NCBI RefSeq assembly: GCF_001729965.1
Contig: NZ_JRWK01000001.1
Span: 147,971 to 211,970 of the forward strand
Direction of reading: 5' to 3'
Origin: Methanosphaera sp. WGK6
GTDB lineage: Archaea; Methanobacteriota; Methanobacteria; Methanobacteriales; Methanobacteriaceae
DNA: 64,000 nucleotides
Below, piece after piece: positions 29,367 through 40,431 of this stretch (positions are counted from its first letter, which is position 1; each line of letters starts with the position of its first letter). The notes beneath the pieces were generated by a model. The model searched no databases and was not told the DNA's origin. It saw only the letters and a program-made list of their open reading frames with translations. The position numbers were made by a program, and so were the translations under genes.

Positions 29367-31862
29367 ATGGAAAATACCACTAATAATGAAAATAATGTCT
29401 GTTATAATCCAGAATGTAAAAAAAGAAAATGTTATGATCCAGAACATTATAATTTTATATGTATGGATCCTGACTGTGAAAATATACACTGTGAAAATAA
29501 CAAACATTACAATAAAAATCTATTAAAAGAATACCAAGAACATACTGATTTCAGTGTCTATGAACACAAAGAAGACATAGATTACAGTAAAGATGTAAAA
29601 GTAAGCATATGTAGTTGTGGAGATTGTCATGATGATGACTCCCAGAATCAAGAAGATAATTCAGTAGATGTATGCACTGATGAAGAATGCACATGTCATA
29701 GCAATAAAGAACATGATGCTGATTGTCACGATGATGACTGTTGTTGTGACGACGACGATTGCTGTGATGATGAGTGTAGTTGTCATGATGATGACTGTTG
29801 TTGTGACGATGACGATTGCTGTGATGATGAGTGTAGTTGTCATGATGATGACTGTTGTTGTGACGATGATGATTGCTGTGATGATGAGTGTAGTTGTCAT
29901 GATGAAGGAAACATCAAAATTTGTAACTGTGGGGACTGTTGTGATGATGACGATGATGAAGATGTAATACAAGAAGGAATACCTTTAATTAAAAATAGAT
30001 CTATTCAAATCATAGTAAGCAGTGGACTATTGTTTGTAATAGGACATATTCTAGAATATTTCTCAGTATACAATGGAATACCAGCAACAATTGTTTTTGC
30101 TCTAGGTGCAGTAATAGCTGGTTATGACATAGCAGTAATGGCTAAAAATGCATTAAAAAGACATAATATTAGTCCAGCAGTACTAATGTGTATTGCAGCA
30201 GTAGCCTCATTTTTAATAGGACATCCTGAAGAAGGTGCTGCGGTAACATTCTTGTACTTTATATCTGAATTCCTTGAAGACTACTCCGAACAAAGAGCAC
30301 AACATTCAATTAAATCATTAGTTGAAATAGCACCAGAAACTGCAAGAGTAAAAGTAGGAAATAGTGAAGAAATACGTTCAATAGACACGGTTAAAATCAA
30401 TGAAATAGTAATAGTAAAACCTGGAGATAAAGTTCCATTAGATGGAAAAGTAATTTCAGGGGTATCTACAATTAATCAAGCATCAATCACTGGAGAAAGT
30501 GTACCTGTAACTAAAAGAGTAGATGATGAAGTATTTGCAGGAACTGTAAATCAAGAGGGATATCTAGAAATAAAAGTAACTAAAGCAGCAAAAGATAGTG
30601 TAATTTCAAAAATAGTTACATTAGTAAAAAATTCTCAATTAAACAGATCACATACAGAAACATTGGTAGAAAAAATTGCTAAATACTATACTCCTATAAT
30701 TGTAATAATAACGGCATGTGTGGCATTTATACCACCATTATTCTTTGGAGGGGATTTAGTAAGCTGGGTGTACAGAGCACTTTCATTAATGGTAATATCA
30801 TGTCCATGTGCATTCTTAATATCTACTCCAATAGGTATGGTTTCTGCAATAACATCTGCAACTAGAAAAGGCGTACTTATTAAAGGAAGTAGTTATGTTG
30901 AAGAAATGCGTAAAATTAAAGCAGTAATCTTTGATAAAACAGGAACTCTCACTGAAGGAAAACTACAATTAACTGACATAGTATTACTTTCTGATAACTA
31001 TTCAGAAAATGATTTACTTAGAATAGCAGCATCACTAGAAACTAAATCAAACCATCCAATTGGCAAAGCAATAAAAACTTATGCTGAAGAACAAAATGTT
31101 GAATTAAATGAAATTGAACAATTTAAAGATGTGCCAGGAAAAGGAATAGTTGGAGAAATCAATGGTGAAAAATATTATGCAGCTAATGAATCACTTATTG
31201 AAGGTTCTGATTTCAATGTATCTAACGATGATGTGGTAAAATATGTTAATGATGGAAAAACAGTGGTATTTATTGGAAATAAAACAGAAGTTATTGGTAT
31301 AATTTATGTGATGGATAAAATACGTGATGAAAGTAAAAATGTAATTGAAAACTTAAATAAATCAGGTATAAAAACAATAATGTTAACTGGTGATAATAAA
31401 ATAGCTGCACATGCTGTGGCAGATGAAATCGGAATAAATTATGTATATTCTAATTTATTACCTGAAGATAAATTAAACATATTAGATACAATCCGAAATA
31501 AATTTGGTGATGTAGCAATGGTGGGGGATGGAATAAATGATGCTCCAGCATTAGCTAGAGCTAATATCGGAATTGCAATGGGTGCAGCAGGATCTGATGT
31601 AGCAATAGAAACAGCAGATATTGCTTTAATGCAAGATGATTTAACTAAATTACCTTATTTATTTAAATTAAGTATCAAAACTGATAATATCATAAAACAA
31701 AATATTGTTACAGCATTATCTATAAAATTCCTATTCGTAATACTTGCAATACTAGGTTTAATCACTCTAATGATGGCAGTAGGTATAGGGGACTTGGGGT
31801 TAACATTACTTGTAATTCTTAATTCATTTAGAATTGGAATAGTAAAAGATCCAATATTTTAG
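29367..31862 (+). CDS. Heavy-metal P-type ATPase (CPC type, Zn/Cd-like) with Cys/Asp/His repeat N-terminus
   Basis: The 831-residue PIB ATPase has the translocation motif SCPCAFLIST (Cys479, Cys481), DKTGTLTEG (Asp523 phosphorylated), SNHPIGKA, TGDNK and GDGINDAPALA. The last helices carry SIKFLF and AVGIGDLG, the Lys/Asp pair typical of Zn/Cd/Pb pumps. The usual ferredoxin-like HMA domain is absent. Instead the first 210 residues are rich in Cys, Asp and His, with three 19-residue tandem repeats (120-176). It should export Zn, Cd or Pb under control of the upstream repressor. Confidence 0.93.
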   Translation: MENTTNNENNVCYNPECKKRKCYDPEHYNFICMDPDCENIHCENNKHYNKNLLKEYQEHTDFSVYEHKEDIDYSKDVKVSICSCGDCHDDDSQNQEDNSVDVCTDEECTCHSNKEHDADCHDDDCCCDDDDCCDDECSCHDDDCCCDDDDCCDDECSCHDDDCCCDDDDCCDDECSCHDEGNIKICNCGDCCDDDDDEDVIQEGIPLIKNRSIQIIVSSGLLFVIGHILEYFSVYNGIPATIVFALGAVIAGYDIAVMAKNALKRHNISPAVLMCIAAVASFLIGHPEEGAAVTFLYFISEFLEDYSEQRAQHSIKSLVEIAPETARVKVGNSEEIRSIDTVKINEIVIVKPGDKVPLDGKVISGVSTINQASITGESVPVTKRVDDEVFAGTVNQEGYLEIKVTKAAKDSVISKIVTLVKNSQLNRSHTETLVEKIAKYYTPIIVIITACVAFIPPLFFGGDLVSWVYRALSLMVISCPCAFLISTPIGMVSAITSATRKGVLIKGSSYVEEMRKIKAVIFDKTGTLTEGKLQLTDIVLLSDNYSENDLLRIAASLETKSNHPIGKAIKTYAEEQNVELNEIEQFKDVPGKGIVGEINGEKYYAANESLIEGSDFNVSNDDVVKYVNDGKTVVFIGNKTEVIGIIYVMDKIRDESKNVIENLNKSGIKTIMLTGDNKIAAHAVADEIGINYVYSNLLPEDKLNILDTIRNKFGDVAMVGDGINDAPALARANIGIAMGAAGSDVAIETADIALMQDDLTKLPYLFKLSIKTDNIIKQNIVTALSIKFLFVILAILGLITLMMAVGIGDLGLTLLVILNSFRIGIVKDPIF
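29724..29894 (+). repeat. Three 57-base in-frame tandem repeats coding a metal-binding array
   Basis: The units are 29724-29780, 29781-29837 and 29838-29894, followed by a partial fourth. Each encodes CHDDDCCCDDDDCCDDECS. Units differ by only a few synonymous bases (such as GAC/GAT), showing recent expansion with no loss of frame. The protein product resembles a metallothionein-like sponge inside the P-type ATPase. Confidence 0.95.
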
Positions 31863-32024
31863 ATATTGTTTCTTTTATAAATTTTATTTTTTTTCGATTT
31901 TTGAGTGATGTTTATATAAAGTTATTTGGTGGACAATCTTATACTTACTTTACCATAAAGTTTATATATTATATATGGAATATATAGTAATGTTCATTAA
32001 AAAACTAATTTTATTTTTACATAT

Positions 32025-32095
32025 GCCAAGGTGACCGAGCGGCTAGGTGTGTGGCTGCAGACCATAATACTAGGGTTCAAATCCCTACCTTGGCT
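32025..32095 (+). tRNA. tRNA-Cys (anticodon GCA)
   Basis: Acceptor arms GCCAAGG and CCTTGGC pair over seven bases, followed by U73, the cysteine identity discriminator. The anticodon stem-loop has CTGCAGA with GCA. The T-arm is TAGGG-TTCAAAT-CCCTA. No intron and no encoded CCA. It lies 125 bases upstream of cysS on the same strand. Confidence 0.95.
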
Positions 32096-32220
32096 TTTAT
32101 AATTACTAATTTTACACTATTATACAAGATTATTTTATTAAAAAATTTATAGTTTTAATAATATATTAATAAATATAATTCTCATATATTTCACAATTAA
32201 TTTTAGGAGTTTTAGATATC

Positions 32221-33600
<1,380 letters not shown>

Positions 33601-33701
33601 TTCTCTTTTTACTATTTTTTTTAAATATTTTTTTTATAACAATGTTAAATTTAAATATTTTTAAAAATAAAATATCAAATGGTAGGATTATTAATATAAT
33701 A

Positions 33702-33725
33702 AACTGTTAATAAATATATACAGTT
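33702..33725. promoter_or_regulatory. Possible promoter/inverted repeat before hdrCBA
   Basis: AACTGT and ACAGTT are six-base inverted arms with a 12-base AT spacer that contains a TATA-like AATAAATATATA. It lies about 60-85 bases upstream of the hdrC start. The arms are short, so chance is possible. Confidence 0.3.
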
Positions 33726-33785
33726 ACTAAGAAAATAAAATAAAACTATAAAATTTTTTTTAAATATTAATAATAGGTGTTTAAT

Positions 33786-34406
33786 TTGGCAAAAGTTAGA
33801 CGAAGAGAAATAAAAACCCTTTCAAAAGAAGATGATTTAGCTCATAAAATCTTAAAAGATATAAAAGCATCATCTGGTCTAGGGTTACTTAGATGTGTAC
33901 AATGTGGGATGTGTGCATCAACATGTCCAGCATCAAGACACTCTGATTATGACTCTCGAGAAATAATAAAAAGAGTTCTTGACAATGATGAAACAATTCT
34001 TGAGGATGAAATTATTTGGAATTGTTTTTATTGTTATAACTGTCACAGTATCTGTCCTGTAGGAAACAGTGTATGTGAAGTTAATCAAATTCTAAGACAA
34101 ATGGCAATAGATGAAGATACAGGTAAAAAACAAGTTGAATCATTTATGAGTTTTGCAGATAGTTATATTGATAAAGGATTAGGTATTATTCCACAAGAAT
34201 ATCATGGACAACTTTCCATAGATTATGGAGAGCACTGGGACAAACTCCAAGAAAAATTAGAAGATGTTCGAGAAAATCTAAAATTAGAAAGTATGTTTTT
34301 ATTACCTGAAGCTGAAAATGAAGTAGGTAAAACATTGGAAGCAATAGGATTTAAGAATCGGGTAAAAGAAATCAAAGACGTACGTAATAGAAATAAGGGT
34401 GGTTAA
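33786..34406 (+). CDS. hdrC: Heterodisulfide reductase subunit C (HdrC-like)
   Basis: The product is about 206 residues from TTG 33786, placed 6 bases after AGGTG; a GTG at 33777 is in frame but is part of that site. Two [4Fe-4S] motifs are clear: CVQCGMCASTCP and CFYCYNCHSICP. HdrC relays electrons between HdrA and the HdrB active site. It is the first of a compact hdrC-hdrB-hdrA operon. It carries a C-terminal helical extension of about 80 residues beyond the clusters. Confidence 0.9.
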   Translation: MAKVRRREIKTLSKEDDLAHKILKDIKASSGLGLLRCVQCGMCASTCPASRHSDYDSREIIKRVLDNDETILEDEIIWNCFYCYNCHSICPVGNSVCEVNQILRQMAIDEDTGKKQVESFMSFADSYIDKGLGIIPQEYHGQLSIDYGEHWDKLQEKLEDVRENLKLESMFLLPEAENEVGKTLEAIGFKNRVKEIKDVRNRNKGG

Positions 34407-34408
34407 TA

Positions 34409-35383
34409 GTGGAAGATACAAAAAAATTTATACCTACTAAAGATATTACATTATTCAGAAGTTGTTTAGTTTCTGCAGAATATCCTGGAGTAGAAGCATC
34501 TACTAAGTATGTCTTTGATAATCTTGGAATTGAATATGTAATAGATAGAAATCAATCCTGTTGCACAGGCCTTGGGCATTACTATGATATTTTTGATGAA
34601 TTATCAACAACAGCATTAGCTGCAAGAAATTTTAGTCATGCAATAAAAAATAATCATAAACAATATGTTCCAATGTGTGCAACATGCTATGCAATACTTA
34701 AAAATGCTGCAACAATCTTAAATGAAAAAGATGAAGTTAGGGAAGAAATAAATACATCTTTTAGAGAAAATGGATTAGAACATCTCCAGTATACGAAAGG
34801 GGATATAAATCCTACAGATAATATAACTCATGTAGTAGACATATTATATTCTTTAAAGGATGAAATTCCAAAACATAAAAAACGAGACTTATCTGGATTA
34901 AAAATAGCGACTCATCATGGATGTCACTACTGTAAAGTACATTATAATGATACTCTATGTGGTGTAAGAAATCCCGAAATCATGGATAAAATATGTGAAG
35001 TAATGGAAACACCAACAATAGGATGGTATGACCATAAAAAATTAACATGTGGGGGAGGTTTCCGTCAAAGATATGCAAATAGAGAACTATCTCTTGAAGC
35101 ATCAACAGATAAATTTGAAAGTCTCTATAAAGAAGGAGTAGATTTACTCTTAGTTATGTGTCCTAATTGTCATCTTCAATTTGACAGATATGAACAAGTA
35201 ATTCAAGAACAAACTGGTCATAAACAATACATGGCTGTTTTAAACATAGCACAACTTGTAGCTCTATACATGGGTGCAGATCCATATAAAGTACTAGGAA
35301 TACAAACACACACAGTAAATGTTGAACCACTTCTAGATAAATTAGGAATTGAATATGAAAGTGAGGATAATTTACATGAATAA
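34409..35383 (+). CDS. hdrB: Heterodisulfide reductase subunit B (HdrB-like) with an altered second CCG motif
   Basis: The 324-residue protein (GTG start, two bases after hdrC) has two CCG domains. The first is complete: Cys19, Cys51-Cys52, Cys90 and Cys93. The second has Cys172, Cys251 and Cys254, but the usual CCG reads LTCGGGF with a single Cys214, two residues shorter than in classical HdrB. HdrB binds two noncubane [4Fe-4S] clusters that split CoM-S-S-CoB. One ligand thus appears lost here, as may occur in paralogues with other substrates. It overlaps hdrA by eight bases. Confidence 0.88.
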   Translation: MEDTKKFIPTKDITLFRSCLVSAEYPGVEASTKYVFDNLGIEYVIDRNQSCCTGLGHYYDIFDELSTTALAARNFSHAIKNNHKQYVPMCATCYAILKNAATILNEKDEVREEINTSFRENGLEHLQYTKGDINPTDNITHVVDILYSLKDEIPKHKKRDLSGLKIATHHGCHYCKVHYNDTLCGVRNPEIMDKICEVMETPTIGWYDHKKLTCGGGFRQRYANRELSLEASTDKFESLYKEGVDLLLVMCPNCHLQFDRYEQVIQEQTGHKQYMAVLNIAQLVALYMGADPYKVLGIQTHTVNVEPLLDKLGIEYESEDNLHE

Positions 35384-37694
35384 TGAACAACAAAAAATTG
35401 GAGTATTTCTATGTCATTGTGGTGGAAATATATCTGATGTAATAGACTTAGATAAAATAGAAGAAGAATTATCTAAAAATGAAGATGTAGTTACAATAAA
35501 ACATCATGAAAATTTATGTTCTCTAGAAGGAAGAAAAATAATCAAGGATCAAATACTACGTGAAGGGTTAGATAGGGTAGTAATATCAGCATGTTCAAAA
35601 GTAACACATGGTGAAACATTTCAAAACTACATTAAACCATTAAATCCATATCTTTATGAAATGGCAAATATTAGGGAACAATGTTCATGGGTAACAGAAG
35701 ACAGTAAAAAAGCTACAAATAAAGCATTATCTTTGATAAATTCTGAAATAGAATCTGTAAAATATGATGAACCTCTAGAAAAAATACCAACACAAGTAAA
35801 AAATAAGGTGTTAGTTGTTGGTGCGGGAATATCGGGAATTACTTCAGCAGTTTCTCTTGCAAAACAAGGAATGGAAGTAACGCTCATAGAAAAGAAACCT
35901 GCAGTAGGTGGAGCAATGGTTAAGGTAGGTAAGGTATTTTCTCCAGAAAAACTTACTGAAGATTGTGCTGCATGTCTTTTAAATCCTGTAATAAATGAAA
36001 TGGTACATAATAAAAATATAACATTACTTACTAATACAAAATTAGAACGTTCTGAAAGACGTGCAGGAAACTTTGATGTAATACTTAGAAAAAAACCCGT
36101 TTATGTGGATCCAGAGAAATGTACTGGTTGTGGAAGATGTACTGCAGCATGTCCAACAATAGCTCCTGATGAATGGAATGAAGGACTTATAAACAGAAAA
36201 GCAATATATAAACCATTTCCTCAAGCAGTTCCAAGTAAATATACGCTTGATGATGAACACTGTATTAAATGTGGGGCCTGTATAAATGTATGTCCTACAA
36301 ATGCAATAGATCTTGATGCAATTGATGATATTATTTCATTAACAGTAGGATCTGTTGTTATAGCAACAGGTCATCAACGTTTTGATACAAGTAAAAGACC
36401 TGAATATGGTCATGAATTATATGAAGATGTTATAAGTCAAATGGAATTAGCACGTATTATTGGTGTAAATGGACCTACGCAGGGTAAATTATTAGTACCT
36501 TCAACAGGTAAAGTTCCTCGAAGAGTTGTAATGGTACAATGTGTTGGTTCAAGAGATCAACTTCCTGGAGGACATAAATATTGTTCAAAAGTATGTTGTA
36601 TGGTAGCTCTTAAAAATGCTAATCTAATTCGTTCTCACTATCCTGATACTGAGGTTATAATTTGTTATACAGATATGAGAACTCCAGGGGTCTATGAAAA
36701 ATATTATAAATTTGGACAAGATAATGGTATTGAATTAATAAGAGGACGTCCTGGTGAAATAGCTAAAGAAGATGATTATTTACTTGTACGTGTAGAAGAT
36801 ACCTTAACTGGTATTGAAGAAGAAATACCTACAGATTTAGTAGTATTATCCGCTGCATTAGAATCATCTGAAGGAACAATTGAAGTAGCAAATACATTAA
36901 ATGTAGCATTAACTGAAGATAATTTTATCAAAGAAAAACATCCAAAAATGAAACCTGTAACTACGGATATTGAAGGTATATTTGTTTGTGGTACAGCACA
37001 AGGACCTAAAGATATAACAGACAGTATAATTCAGGCAAATGCTGCTGCAACTAAAATATCTGAGCTAGTTAATGGTGGATTAGAGGTAGAACCATTTATT
37101 GCAACAGTAAATGTTAAAAAATGTGTAATGTGTGGTAATTGTGTGGATAATTGTATTTATCAAGCAATTACAAAAAGTAGACATTCTATACATGTGGATG
37201 CTATATCTTGTACTGGTTGTGGGGATTGTATTATAACTTGTCCTGAAGAGGCTATAAGTATTCAGGGTCAAAGTGATGATAAATTAGAAGCAAATATAAA
37301 AGGTATATTGAAGAATAAAAAGGATGATGAACAGATTATTATTGCATTCTTGGATGATATTGGTAACGTATCTGCGAATAACATGGGAATAAATAGGGTT
37401 TCTTGTCCAGACTCTGTACGTATTATTAATGTACCATTTATTAATCGTGTAAAATATAGACATATATATTATGCTTTAACACATGGTGCTGATGGAGTAT
37501 TTATTGGTGAATATCCTGGTACTTCAAAGCATGAAGAAATACGTGAAAATGTTAACATTATGAAAAAACATTTAGAAGAAGAAGGAATTAATCCAAATAG
37601 ATTATTAATCCATAGTGTATTCATACCATATTTCAGGGGATTAGCAAATCAATTTAAGGAATTTGATGAAGAATTAAAAATAACTAGTAAATAA
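35376..37694 (+). CDS. hdrA: Heterodisulfide reductase subunit A fused to an MvhD-like domain without cysteines
   Basis: From ATG 35376 the product has 772 residues, over 100 longer than typical HdrA. It has the N-terminal CHCGGNI, an FAD fold (VVGAGISG, 147-154), the HdrA-specific Cys389/403/407/408 set and four ferredoxin motifs starting at Cys249, Cys296, Cys583 and Cys612. HdrA holds the bifurcating flavin. Residues of about 640-772 resemble MvhD/FlpD (GADGVFIGEYPGTSKHE, where MvhD has GADGV then a GCHPGDCHY-like stretch) but lack the [2Fe-2S] cysteines. The ATG overlaps hdrB's end. Confidence 0.9.
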   Translation: MNNEQQKIGVFLCHCGGNISDVIDLDKIEEELSKNEDVVTIKHHENLCSLEGRKIIKDQILREGLDRVVISACSKVTHGETFQNYIKPLNPYLYEMANIREQCSWVTEDSKKATNKALSLINSEIESVKYDEPLEKIPTQVKNKVLVVGAGISGITSAVSLAKQGMEVTLIEKKPAVGGAMVKVGKVFSPEKLTEDCAACLLNPVINEMVHNKNITLLTNTKLERSERRAGNFDVILRKKPVYVDPEKCTGCGRCTAACPTIAPDEWNEGLINRKAIYKPFPQAVPSKYTLDDEHCIKCGACINVCPTNAIDLDAIDDIISLTVGSVVIATGHQRFDTSKRPEYGHELYEDVISQMELARIIGVNGPTQGKLLVPSTGKVPRRVVMVQCVGSRDQLPGGHKYCSKVCCMVALKNANLIRSHYPDTEVIICYTDMRTPGVYEKYYKFGQDNGIELIRGRPGEIAKEDDYLLVRVEDTLTGIEEEIPTDLVVLSAALESSEGTIEVANTLNVALTEDNFIKEKHPKMKPVTTDIEGIFVCGTAQGPKDITDSIIQANAAATKISELVNGGLEVEPFIATVNVKKCVMCGNCVDNCIYQAITKSRHSIHVDAISCTGCGDCIITCPEEAISIQGQSDDKLEANIKGILKNKKDDEQIIIAFLDDIGNVSANNMGINRVSCPDSVRIINVPFINRVKYRHIYYALTHGADGVFIGEYPGTSKHEEIRENVNIMKKHLEEEGINPNRLLIHSVFIPYFRGLANQFKEFDEELKITSK

Positions 37695-37731
37695 TTCTTC
37701 CTTCCCTCTTTTTTTTATTGGAGGACTTTTT

Positions 37732-39937
37732 ATGATATCAAGGGAGAAATATATTGAATTAGTAAATACAGTTTTAAAAAGAGATTTAAATAAAAATCAA
37801 AATCAAAAAGAGGCTATTTTAGCTTCAATTGATGAAAACCAATGTATTGTTGCTGGTCCTGGTAGTGGAAAAACCACTGTTCTTGTTTTAAAAATTTTAA
37901 AATATTATTTTGTTGATAATATTAGTTTAAATAATATAATTGTCACTACTTTTACAAAAAAAAGCTGCACGTGAGTTAAAAGAAAGAACTATTTCTTGGG
38001 CAAATAAGATAGCCTTATTTCTTGGTGTGGATTTAAAGAATGATTTTGATAATATTCGCATTGGTACATTAGATAGTATTGCAGAGGATTTTGTTTCTGA
38101 ATATGATGATATTGAAGTAATTGATAATTTTACAGCTTCTGCTTTAATGATGCAAACATTACTTACTGATGAAAGAAATGCTAATAAGAATTTAAAAAAG
38201 TTTCTTAAGAAGTTTAAGGATATTCCAAGTGGTATTAATACTTCTGAAATGAATAGTCAAATTCAATCATTAAGAGAACGTATGTATTATGACATGGTTG
38301 ATTTTGATTCTTTAAAGAGAAATGAAGGTAATTCTGGAATTCTTTTTGAGATTATTGATGAGTATAATAATCAATTAAAAGAAAAAGGACTTCTTGATTA
38401 TTCCTTACTTGAGAATCGATTTTATAATTTATTAATAACTAGAAGAATAACTAAGTTAGAAAATATTAAAGTATTATTAATTGATGAATATCAGGATACA
38501 AATTATCTGCAGGAACAAATTTATTTTAAGATTGCAGAATATGTTAAAGAAAATAATGGTAGTGTGTCTGTTGTAGGTGATGATGATCAATCATTATATA
38601 GGTTTAGAGGAGCAGTTATTAATTTATTTACTAAATATAATGAACGCGTTTTTAAACAATTAGGTATTAAATCTAGAATTATTTATTTACAGAAAAATTA
38701 TCGTTCTACTAGGAATATCATTGATTTTACTAATGATTTTATTCATCTTGATAAGATGTATTTGAATAATCGTACCTCTAATAAGCCATTAATTATTCCA
38801 TCAGAAACTGCAGAGGAGGGTTTGCCAGTTATGGGTTTATTTAGGAAAAATATTGAGGAATTATCTACAGATTTATCTAATTTGATTTATGATTTTATTA
38901 ATGGACATGTTAATGTTGTAGAATTGGATGGGAAAAAATATGAAATTTCTCCAAATAAAATCAATCCATCTATAGCAGTTTTAACAAATTCACCAAAAGA
39001 AGTGAGTGTTTATAATAAAAAGCGTTTACCTTTTTATATAAGGGAATCTTTGTCTTATAAAGATGAAAATATATTGGTATTTAATCCACGAGGTCAGAAC
39101 ATTGAATCTACAGATATTGTTTCTTTGATTTGTGGGATGATTTTAGTAAGTATAGATTCTGATAGTAAGATACAGGATAGTTTGGATAATTTACCTCCAC
39201 ATACTAAGAAAATTCTAAAAATGTGGAGGGAGTATGTCTTGGAATATGTATCAAGTAATGATAAGGAAATAGTATCTATAAATGATAATGTAGTTATGGA
39301 TGAATTAATTAAAGATATTGAAGGTGAATGTAAAAATTTGATAGATATGTCTTCTGAAAACTTAATTTTTCATGATATTATAATAGATACGATAACTCAA
39401 ACAAGTAATGCAATAAGTTTTGATGGTACTCTTTCATCTAAACAGATTTTCTGGCATATTTTAGTGCCTATTGCTTCTGGAGCTATTAATATAGATGATG
39501 ACATGTTTGAGATAGATATAGATGAAAATGTGAATATAATGTCTATACATCAGTCGAAGGGACTAGAATTTGATGTTGTTATTGTTGATGTAGGTTCGGA
39601 TATATTGAATAATGCTAGTTCAAATGCATTTAAAAGATTTCCTAAAAGTGGTGGTAAAACATATAGTATAGAAAAATATCTTAGACCATATTCAAGGTTA
39701 TCTGAGAATTATGATAATGTAAAAGGGGTTGATAATGCATTTAATGATCTTATTAGGAGATATTTTGTGGCATATACACGTGCAAAAAGTATTTTAATAC
39801 TTGTTGGATTAAATAATATGCGTTATGGTTATAAAAGTGATTTTCAGGATAATATTGAAATTCCTAATGTGGCTACGGGATGGTCCCGTGATAAAGTTTG
39901 GCATTGGGATTCCTTGGATAATTTATTAAATATATAG
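37732..39937 (+). pseudogene. UvrD/Rep-family DNA helicase interrupted by a frameshift at an A8 run
   Basis: The first frame (37732-37974) encodes the N-terminus with Walker A AGPGSGKT (41-48) and stops just after TTFTKK. The second frame continues with AARELKERT and runs to 39937 with DEYQDT, VVGDDDQSLYRFRGA, IHQSKGLEFDVV and YTRAKS. Removing one A from the run of eight at 37956-37963 gives an unbroken 734-residue helicase whose motif Ia reads TFTKKAARELKER. All motifs beyond the break are intact, suggesting a recent event, slippage or an error. The protein would unwind DNA 3' to 5' in repair. It starts 37 bases after hdrA with a GGAGG site. Confidence 0.9.
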
Positions 39938-39997
39938 AATTAGTATCTAGTTGGAGGTTAAATTTTTAAAAGAAATAAAGAGTAAATGTTTACTCAC

Positions 39998-40105
39998 TTA
40001 TCCGTGGTATCTTTTTTCTTTTACTCCTCTTCCTTTTTTGTTTCCTTGTTTTTTGTATCCAGATTTAGGTCTGGTTCTTCTATTGGTTCCTTTGACTTTT
40101 GCCAT
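39998..40105 (-). CDS. 35-residue very basic protein
   Basis: A short frame encodes MAKVKGTNRRTRPKSGY and then a Lys/Arg/Gly-rich stretch ending KEKRYHG. A perfect AGGAGGT (40117-40111) lies five bases before ATG, among the strongest ribosome sites in the window. The composition (mostly Lys, Arg, Gly) is that of a small ribosomal or RNA-binding protein; S30e-like features are only faint. The divergent promoter region upstream is shared with cyclic-DPG synthetase. I cannot name a family. It lies antisense to a hydrophobic plus-strand frame that is evidently a shadow. Confidence 0.7.
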   Translation of the reverse strand: MAKVKGTNRRTRPKSGYKKQGNKKGRGVKEKRYHG

Positions 40106-40139
40106 GATTTACCTCCTATATTTTTCTATGATTTATTAA

Positions 40140-40431
40140 TCATTTCATTATCAGTAGTTACGTAACTTTTTTTTGATAATGTCCTTTGACTTAATAATAT
40201 ATTAAGTTTTTTTCATCATGAAATATTATATATAATTATATTTGAAAACAATAATATATATTTTTTCATTTTACAGTGTCGGTTTTAGTATCATTTCATG
40301 ATTATTTCTATTTCTATTCTAGACATATATTGCAAGTGTAACTTTTATATAATATTATTATTTTTTTTAAAAAGATTTTTTTATCATGTTTATTATATAT
40401 CATATTAATAAACTACACGGGGATAATACTC
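40140..40431. other. 292-base divergent promoter region
   Basis: It holds the promoters of the 35-residue basic protein (leftward) and of cyclic-DPG synthetase (rightward; TATA-like CTTTTATATAATA near 40343-40355 and a GGGGAT ribosome-like site before ATG 40432). Otherwise AT-rich with no coding signal. Confidence 0.45.

Noticed and set aside
29661..29972. Long frames on both strands across the ATPase repeat
   Set aside because: They are produced by the repetitive GAT/TGT codons; the ATPase frame alone continues into conserved motifs.
39951..40139. Hydrophobic 62-residue plus-strand frame
   Set aside because: It is the antisense shadow of the 35-residue basic protein, which has the strong ribosome site.
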